From Chlorops oryzae (taxonomy: Eukaryota > Arthropoda > Insecta > Diptera > Chloropidae), in the NCBI GenBank assembly GCA_020466095.1, contig CM035808.1, positions 1,138,190-1,202,189 on the forward strand: a DNA stretch of 64,000 bases. Direction: 5' to 3'. Shown here in pieces: positions 58,584 to 64,000 of this stretch. Under the pieces are notes generated by a model. That model was not told where the DNA came from, did not search any database, and saw only the letters and a list, made by a program, of their open reading frames with translations. The translations under genes and the position numbers were made by a program. Position 1 is the stretch's first letter, and the number at the start of each line of letters is the position of its first letter.

Positions 58584-60682
58584 CTCTCTTTAATAATTGA
58601 ATTCTATTTGAGATCGATGATTTGAATATGCAAAAATTTACTTTCAGGTATCATTTGTGCTGAGGGTGAACTGTGGAAGAACCAAAGACGCCATACGATC
58701 GAATGGCTTAAACGATTGGGCATGAGTAAAAAGTGTTTGCAAACACGTGCTGATCTTGAGAAGCGCATCATGAAAGGAGTGATGGAATGTCTGCCGGTAG
58801 GTAGCGACAGTGTGTTGCATGCGACAGACAGAGAATCGACTTCGAAGTTCCGCAAACAAATGACTCATGCGATTAAAACGGCCTGCGTCCGGTGTCTGAG
58901 AGCGCCGCCGTCTACCGTCTGTCGTCGTCATTAAATTCTCTTTTCTCGTGTATTAGGCGTATGAATGAAGATACCCTTTTGGCGAAGCGCGAAAGAGACC
59001 TAAGCAAGCCAACACGCACCCAGCGACAGTGAACATCCGACGCGTCGACGGCAGCGCTTGATCTTATCGTTTCCCCGTGAATGCGCGCAGGCGCAAATGC
59101 GATTGTCCTTGCATCGAGTCTAGAAAGGACCATGGCATGTCCGGAGCACATGGCTGTGCTTTTTTGTTGTTCTTGTTCTTGTTGTTGGCGGCATTTTTTA
59201 ACTTTCCTTTTCATACCTGAATTCCGAAGAAATCTTTCGTCATCATCGTGTTCTTCACCGTAATGAGCATTCTTTCATTCGTTCATTTATTCATTCATTA
59301 GTTTGCCCATTCATCTGTTCTCGGAACTTCGGGTTATTCATCATTTGATCATTTGATTTGGCTAAATTTTCACTTTCAGGATTTCTATTCGGCCGCTTTT
59401 GATCACTTGGAATTCGACCCGCTGCCTGTTCTCCAGCATACGCTGGGCAACATTATCAATGAATTGGTTTTCGGCGTCAGCTATAAACGAGACGATCCGG
59501 ACTGGACGTACTTTCAAAGTTTACAAGAGGAAGGCCTCAAGCTAATTGGCGTCTCGGGAGTTGTGAACTTTTTGCCATTCTTAAGGTAAGTTTTCTGACA
59601 AAGAGAGGAGCTGGCATTTTTCATTCATTCATTCATTCATTCATTCATTCATTCATTCTCGAAGGTTTCTGCCATCGAATAAGCGTGTATTGAAATTTTT
59701 ATTGGAGGGCAAGACCGCGACCCACGGTATCTATAATCAGATCATTCAACTTCGGCAGTTTCAGCTTCAGGCAGAGAAAAAACTCCACTGCAGCGAGGAT
59801 GAGAAATTGAACTCGATTCTTGAATATTTTTTAGTAGAAAGGCGTCGCCGGCTTAAGTCCAAGGACCCGGATGTCAAAGCGTCGGTAGATACCTTCTACA
59901 CCGATATCCAGCTAAGGCACTTGCTGGCGGACCTTTTTGGCGCCGGCGTCGATACGTCGCTGACAACACTTCGATGGTTGCTGCTCTATATGGCGAGACA
60001 TCCGGAATATCAGGATAAATTACGAACGGTTTGTATTCCTTTTTTTTTTTGTGTATTTTCTGTAGAGAAAATTTATTTGCGACCTCTCTTAAGGAGCTCC
60101 ATTCGTTCGGTCAAAACAATATAAATTTAGCGAGTTTAGAGGCAACCGACTATTTACGCGCATGCGTCGCCGAAGTCCAACGCATACGCTCGGTTGTCCC
60201 ATTGGGAATTCCGCATGGAACAACGAAGCGAACGAAAATCGAGGGCTATGAGCTGCCAGCTAAGTGCATGGTTATGCCTTTACTCCAAGCAGTCCATATG
60301 AATCCTAAGTACTGGCCCGAGCCGAACGAATTTCGACCTGAGAGATTCCTTGATCCGGAAATGGTACTTTCGTACAGCCTCAGCAATTTATGCCCTTTCA
60401 GAGTGGTGAGCTATATATTTTAATTGTATCTTTATGGCTTTTTCTTAATCATGAAATTATCTTTTTTAAAAAGGAAAACGAATGTGTATGGGCGAGGATC
60501 TGGCCCGAATGATTTTATACCTCTATGCAGGGTATATTTTCGCAAACTTCAAGTTGCGCCTCACACCGAAGACTAAGGAGAACCTTGACATGGAGGGAGA
60601 GTGCGGAATAACCTGGGCGCCGAGCCACTACGAACTGATTGTAGAGTCCGCCTTGTATGAAAAGAAGAATAAAAAGAAATAG
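57549..60682 (+). CDS. phm: cytochrome P450 CYP306A1 (phantom), ecdysteroid 25-hydroxylase; damaged as written
   Basis: Exon pieces: 57549-57926, 58648-58796, 59380-59585, 59665-60028, about 60066-60405 and 60474-60682. Conserved parts are an N-terminal membrane segment, [55 protein letters not shown]-helix LFGAGVDTS, ExxR EVQR followed by [12 protein letters not shown], and heme motif FQSGKRMCMG spanning the last intron. CYP306A1 hydroxylates C25 of the ketodiol in the ER of ecdysteroid-making cells. Three defects exist. The GG-G-type end of exon 1 and its donor are missing, replaced by CT repeat after 57926. The exon 4/5 gap is only about 37 bases and out of phase. One base is lacking near 60361 (GAAATGG where GAAAATGG restores frame). 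Pseudogene or assembly error cannot be separated here. Confidence 0.9.
57930..58590. repeat. CT-rich tract in phm intron 1
   Basis: About 660 bases of CTCTTT/CTCTCT units starting directly after the last recognisable codon of exon 1 (CAC at 57924-57926). The long Ser/Leu plus-strand and Arg/Glu minus-strand open frames over it are artefacts. Confidence 0.95.
59622..59657. repeat. CATT tetranucleotide run in phm intron 3
   Basis: (CATT)n, about nine copies, filling half of the 79-bp intron 59586-59664. Confidence 0.9.
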
Positions 60683-60834
60683 GGAAGAATGTGGAGAGGA
60701 CCCACTTAAAAGGACCATAAAAGAACGAGTACGAAATTTTCCCTTATTGGATCATTTTTTGTCTAAATCGTCTCAATATTACATTCCAAAAATTTAAAAC
60801 TGGGTGTGAAAAAGAACAGTTTTGAGAAGATGTT

Positions 60835-62065
60835 TAGTTTACACACAAAAAATTGATATTAATATGTGAGCTTCCATCAATCTTACGGATATATTGTTCT
60901 TAGATAAGAAGATGAAACAAACATTGGCCGATTACTAATATAACAGGAAATCAAAAAAAAAAATTGTAATTTTCCACAGAGAAAAATTTTTCCACAAAAC
61001 TAAGAAGATAATTTTAACAATTTTTTTCAGTGTATTCCCAGTTTGCCGCCACTCTAAAAATTTTTTTAAAAATACCTCTAAGTATTTGCTTTCATTTAAA
61101 AAAAAGTTTCATTCAAAATTAAATGGCGCAACAGTGAGATATTCAAAAAAATACAAGTGTACATAGATGCTCTAACATCCAGTACAAATGTACGAAAATG
61201 ATACAAAACACATTACTCATACGGCATGTTTTTAAAAATTTAATATCTCCAGAAATAATTAAGATAAAAAAAATGAAAGAAATGGTGACTTATTGTTAAT
61301 AAAACAAGATATTCTTTTAAAATATTCAAAAGGTTTTACAAAAACTGAAATACACTGAAAAAATAGTTAAATTTTTGTTTTATTTTTTGAAGAAAAAATT
61401 TTCTCAGTGTAAAATTTAAAAATAAATTTTCTATATTCCTTGTTTTATTAACAATACAGTGTTTTTAGTTAAATTTTTGTTTTCCATTTTGTGTAAAAAT
61501 TTTTCTCAGTGTAAAATTTCAAAATAAATTTTCTATATTCCTTGTTTTATTAACAATACAGTGTTTTTAGTTAAATTTTTGTTTTCCATTTTGTGTAAAA
61601 ATTTTTCTCAGTGTAAAATTTCAAAATAAATTTTCTATATTCCTTGTTTTATTAACAATACGGTGTTTTAGTTAAATTTTTGTTTTCTATTTTGTGCAAA
61701 AAATTTTCTGTGTAAAATTTAAAAAAAAATTTTCTATATTCCTTGTTTTATTAACAATACAGTGTTTTTAGTTAAATCTTTGTTTTCTATTTTGTGCAAA
61801 AAATTTTCTCAGTGTAAAATTTAAAAATAAATTTTCTATATTCCTTGTTTTATTAACAATACGGTGTTTTAGTTAAATTTTTGTTTTCTATTTTGTGCAA
61901 AAAATTTTCTCAGTGTAAATTTTCAAAAAAAATTTTCTATATTCCTTGTTTTATTAACAATACAGTGTTTTTAGATGGTGACACCTATCGAAAAATCAAC
62001 AAATATTTAAAAATTTCTTTCATGATGCCGCATGCCTTTGCTTAACTCGCCAGACCCTTTCGGAT
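60835..62065. repeat. dispersed foldback/minisatellite element (CACTGA family), copy at 61 kb
   Basis: Matches the element near 23 kb along 61084-61340. It continues into about six tandem units of about 100 bases (GTTAAATTTTTGTTTTC, TTTTCTCAGTGTAAAATTT, TTCTATATTCCTTG, TTTTATTAACAATACAGTG). It ends with the reverse complement of the first element's start (GATGCCGCATGCCTTTGC, CTCGCCAGACCC near 62030-62055). Confidence 0.8.
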
Positions 62066-62273
62066 CTCTTTTGGACTCTTTTTCATACTTTTTAAAAATT
62101 TGCAGACTCATTCCCAACTCTGCGAGTTTTAAAAATTTCGGACCTCGTTCGGACTCATTTTGGACTCATTTCGAACTCATATACATATACATATGTACAT
62201 ATTTGTCAAAGTAATCGGTTATTTTTTTTTTTATTTTTTATGGAAATTAAAATATTTTCTTTGCTTGTGTGAA

Positions 62274-62765
62274 ATGTCAGACTTTCTTCGACGTATTAAA
62301 ATTGAGATCCGTCTTCTATTGAGTAAACCCATACCAGGTATAGTGGTAAAATGGGATGGAGTAAATTTACGTTTGGTTGATGTCATTCTGAGCGGACCCA
62401 GCGGATCGCCTTTTGAAGGCGGAAAATTCAAACTGGAACTGTCCCTTCCGAACAACTATCCATTCGTGCCGCCGAAAGTTCATTTTCGAACCAAAATTTA
62501 TCATCCTAATATAGCCCATCAGGGACGCGTTTGCTTGGACGTGCTCCATCACAACTGGAGCCCGGCAATGCAGATACGCACTGTGTTGCTTTCAGTTCAG
62601 GCCTTGCTCAGTGCACCAAATCCTCATGATCCGACCAATAATAGAATCGCTGCTCAGTGGTTCAGAGACGAGAGGAAAGCTCTGAAAATCGCTAAAGAGT
62701 GGACACTGCGCTATGCCGCCTGGGTGGAAGAAGATGACGACGAATTCGATTTAAAGAAACGATGA
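62274..62765 (+). CDS. Ubc13/bendless-like E2 ubiquitin-conjugating enzyme, intronless paralogue
   Basis: An uninterrupted 163-residue UBC-fold protein. It has the start PRRI-like FLRRIKIEIRLLL, GPSGSPFEGGKFKLEL (41-56), KIYHPN with HPN at 77-79, catalytic GRVCLDVL with Cys87, then NWSPAMQIRTVLLS and QALLSAPNPHDP (109-120). Residue numbering aligns with Ubc13 (Cys87, Asn79) without gaps. E2s of this type carry ubiquitin on the active Cys; Ubc13 pairs with Mms2/Uev to build K63 chains. Here Phe57 (Uev contact) is Ser, Met64 (E3 contact) is Phe, and an acidic tail EEDDDEFDLKKR follows. It is therefore probably a divergent paralogue rather than the main Ubc13. Lack of introns suits a retrocopy, but catalytic residues are kept. 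The upstream frame could start earlier, but Met at 62274 aligns with family N-termini. Confidence 0.92.
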   Translation: MSDFLRRIKIEIRLLLSKPIPGIVVKWDGVNLRLVDVILSGPSGSPFEGGKFKLELSLPNNYPFVPPKVHFRTKIYHPNIAHQGRVCLDVLHHNWSPAMQIRTVLLSVQALLSAPNPHDPTNNRIAAQWFRDERKALKIAKEWTLRYAAWVEEDDDEFDLKKR

Positions 62766-64000
62766 GGAGTGATATATAATATATATAATATATGTGCGTG
62801 TGTGTGTGAGCTGTCCTTAACGGTTGAATATTTATTTAATAACTAACGACACATTTAGATGTTTTTCTTACTTTAGCCTTGATCTTTACCTTCCTTAGTG
62901 TCAGTGTATTAAGATGGGACAGAAGCCTCTTCGATTGAGTTGCCAACAAATCAACTACATAGAGTTCATTGCCCTCACTCGCTCGCTCACACGCATCGAA
63001 TCCGACATCGGAGACGGCAACGGCCCAAAAAAACAAAAACATTGTATGGAACTAGCGCATCTAAACAAGGGATTGAAGGAGTTAAACGTAGTAAAAACGA
63101 CATGGATAGCTAAAAATAGACATGAAGCATCAAGTGCCAGCGCGGGCAATGATCCAACGATCCAAGAAGCTAAACAAAAGCAAAAAAATTCAAGCTCAGA
63201 TTTCTAAGTCCTCAGGTTGGGCGATGCACTCGCGACTGCTGCCAGTAAATATCGTTCGAGAACCTTCGTCAAAAGACTGGATGTCTTCAAAAAAGCACAT
63301 GGGAGCGGGAGGTGAGGAAAAACACGAGGACGAGAGATGACTGAACCCTATCCATTATCAAGAACGTTCAATGATCCCCTCAGAAACGGCCCAGCTTAGA
63401 ATACACCAATAGCAATAAACCAATAGCAAACGCCAATCGGCAAACGCCAAACACCGAACACCAAAGCGCATGCGCCACAAGGGACAATGGCCACAGAGAG
63501 CATGCGTGAATGGAGTCACGACATGACGTTGAGGAAGGAACAGTGTTTGCGGAAAAGGTTCGTCGACCGCAGAAATCAATGAACTGTATGCGATCATCAG
63601 CGATCGCCGATCACCGATCGCACATCATAAGCGCAATCGTGAAGCGTTTGTGTGAGTGTGTGCGTGATCTACATGCGTGAATATATTGAGGCCGGCAGAG
63701 TGCTGCAAGGATTTATATAAAATTCAGATCGACTACGATCGCACAGACTCCAATGATCGTGTTGATGCGCTATCTGGCTAGCGAGGAATGCGCTTCACGT
63801 GCTGCTCCTGTTTGCGGGTTTTTTCCATAAAACCGTATTACGTTCGCACCGCATGCTTATCCTAGGTAAATGAACTCAATTGTTGAAGGGCAGCTGGTGA
63901 CTATTGTCCGCTGAAAAGGGCCGAGATCATCGGCATAGGTATAGGAATTGGTATGAGTATAAGCATCGGTCTGTGCACTGGAATTGTGGATGACTGTGGG
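62766..64000. other. no recognisable gene
   Basis: Begins with TATA and TG microsatellites (62771-62810). Open frames on both strands at 62836-63597 show no motif. Near 63712 TTTATATAAAATTC could be a TATA box for a gene beyond the window, but nothing supports it further. The last 400 bases are relatively GC-rich. Confidence 0.45.

Noticed and set aside
57912..58593. Arg/Glu-rich and Ser/Leu-rich long open frames on both strands
   Set aside because: They are translations of the CT-rich tract in phm intron 1.
63700..63730. Possible TATA box and promoter near the right edge
   Set aside because: No gene follows within the window, and the motif TTATATAAAA is common in this AT-rich DNA.

Overview
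This is eukaryotic, AT-rich, intron- and repeat-laden DNA, almost certainly from an insect and most likely a fly (Diptera). The best evidence is a complete five-exon Cyp18a1 gene. Its 539-residue product is nearly colinear with the Drosophila enzyme from the N-terminus to the last residues. A second P450, phantom (phm, CYP306A1), follows immediately. Adjacency of these two ecdysteroid P450 genes is a known conserved arthropod arrangement. There are no bacterial-type genes, CRISPR arrays, rRNAs or convincing tRNAs.

Layout. 0-5.7 kb is a transposon graveyard: a decayed BEL/Pao retrotransposon (minus strand), a truncated Tc1/mariner-type transposase, a small two-exon candidate ORF, a 121-bp tandem repeat and a Helitron/Helentron helicase remnant with a TATC-rich array. 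5.5-12.2 kb holds a 2.7-kb direct duplication; each copy carries three splice-bounded pieces of an unrecognised coiled-coil gene (minus strand) and a polypyrimidine tract. 12-32 kb has no recognisable gene. It contains several non-autonomous inverted-repeat elements (two TTAA-flanked 0.73-kb elements in opposite orientation, a TTAA/CCCT element, a TA-flanked element and two small foldbacks), a 0.76-kb AATTA pentanucleotide array and other minisatellites.

32.3-48.3 kb is the most striking structure. A 7.08-kb block occurs twice in direct orientation, separated by 1.8 kb of Helentron-like and GA-rich sequence. The downstream copy ends inside the Cyp18a1 5' leader, so the whole upstream region and TATA promoter of Cyp18a1 is duplicated. 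The upstream copy has an orphan promoter with no gene behind it. Each copy holds a near-palindromic IR-1 motif resembling an ecdysone response element.

48.6-54.2 kb is Cyp18a1 (ecdysteroid 26-hydroxylase, inactivation) and 57.5-60.7 kb is phm (ecdysteroid 25-hydroxylase, synthesis), both on the plus strand. Together they cover hormone production and clearance. Cyp18a1 is intact, but phm as written is damaged in three places: the end of exon 1 is replaced by a CT-rich tract, the exon 4/5 junction is out of frame, and there is one single-base frameshift. All catalytic motifs survive, so assembly error is as likely as decay. 62.3-62.8 kb is an intronless Ubc13/bendless-like ubiquitin-conjugating enzyme with its catalytic Cys but altered partner-binding residues. 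The last 1.2 kb shows no gene I recognise.
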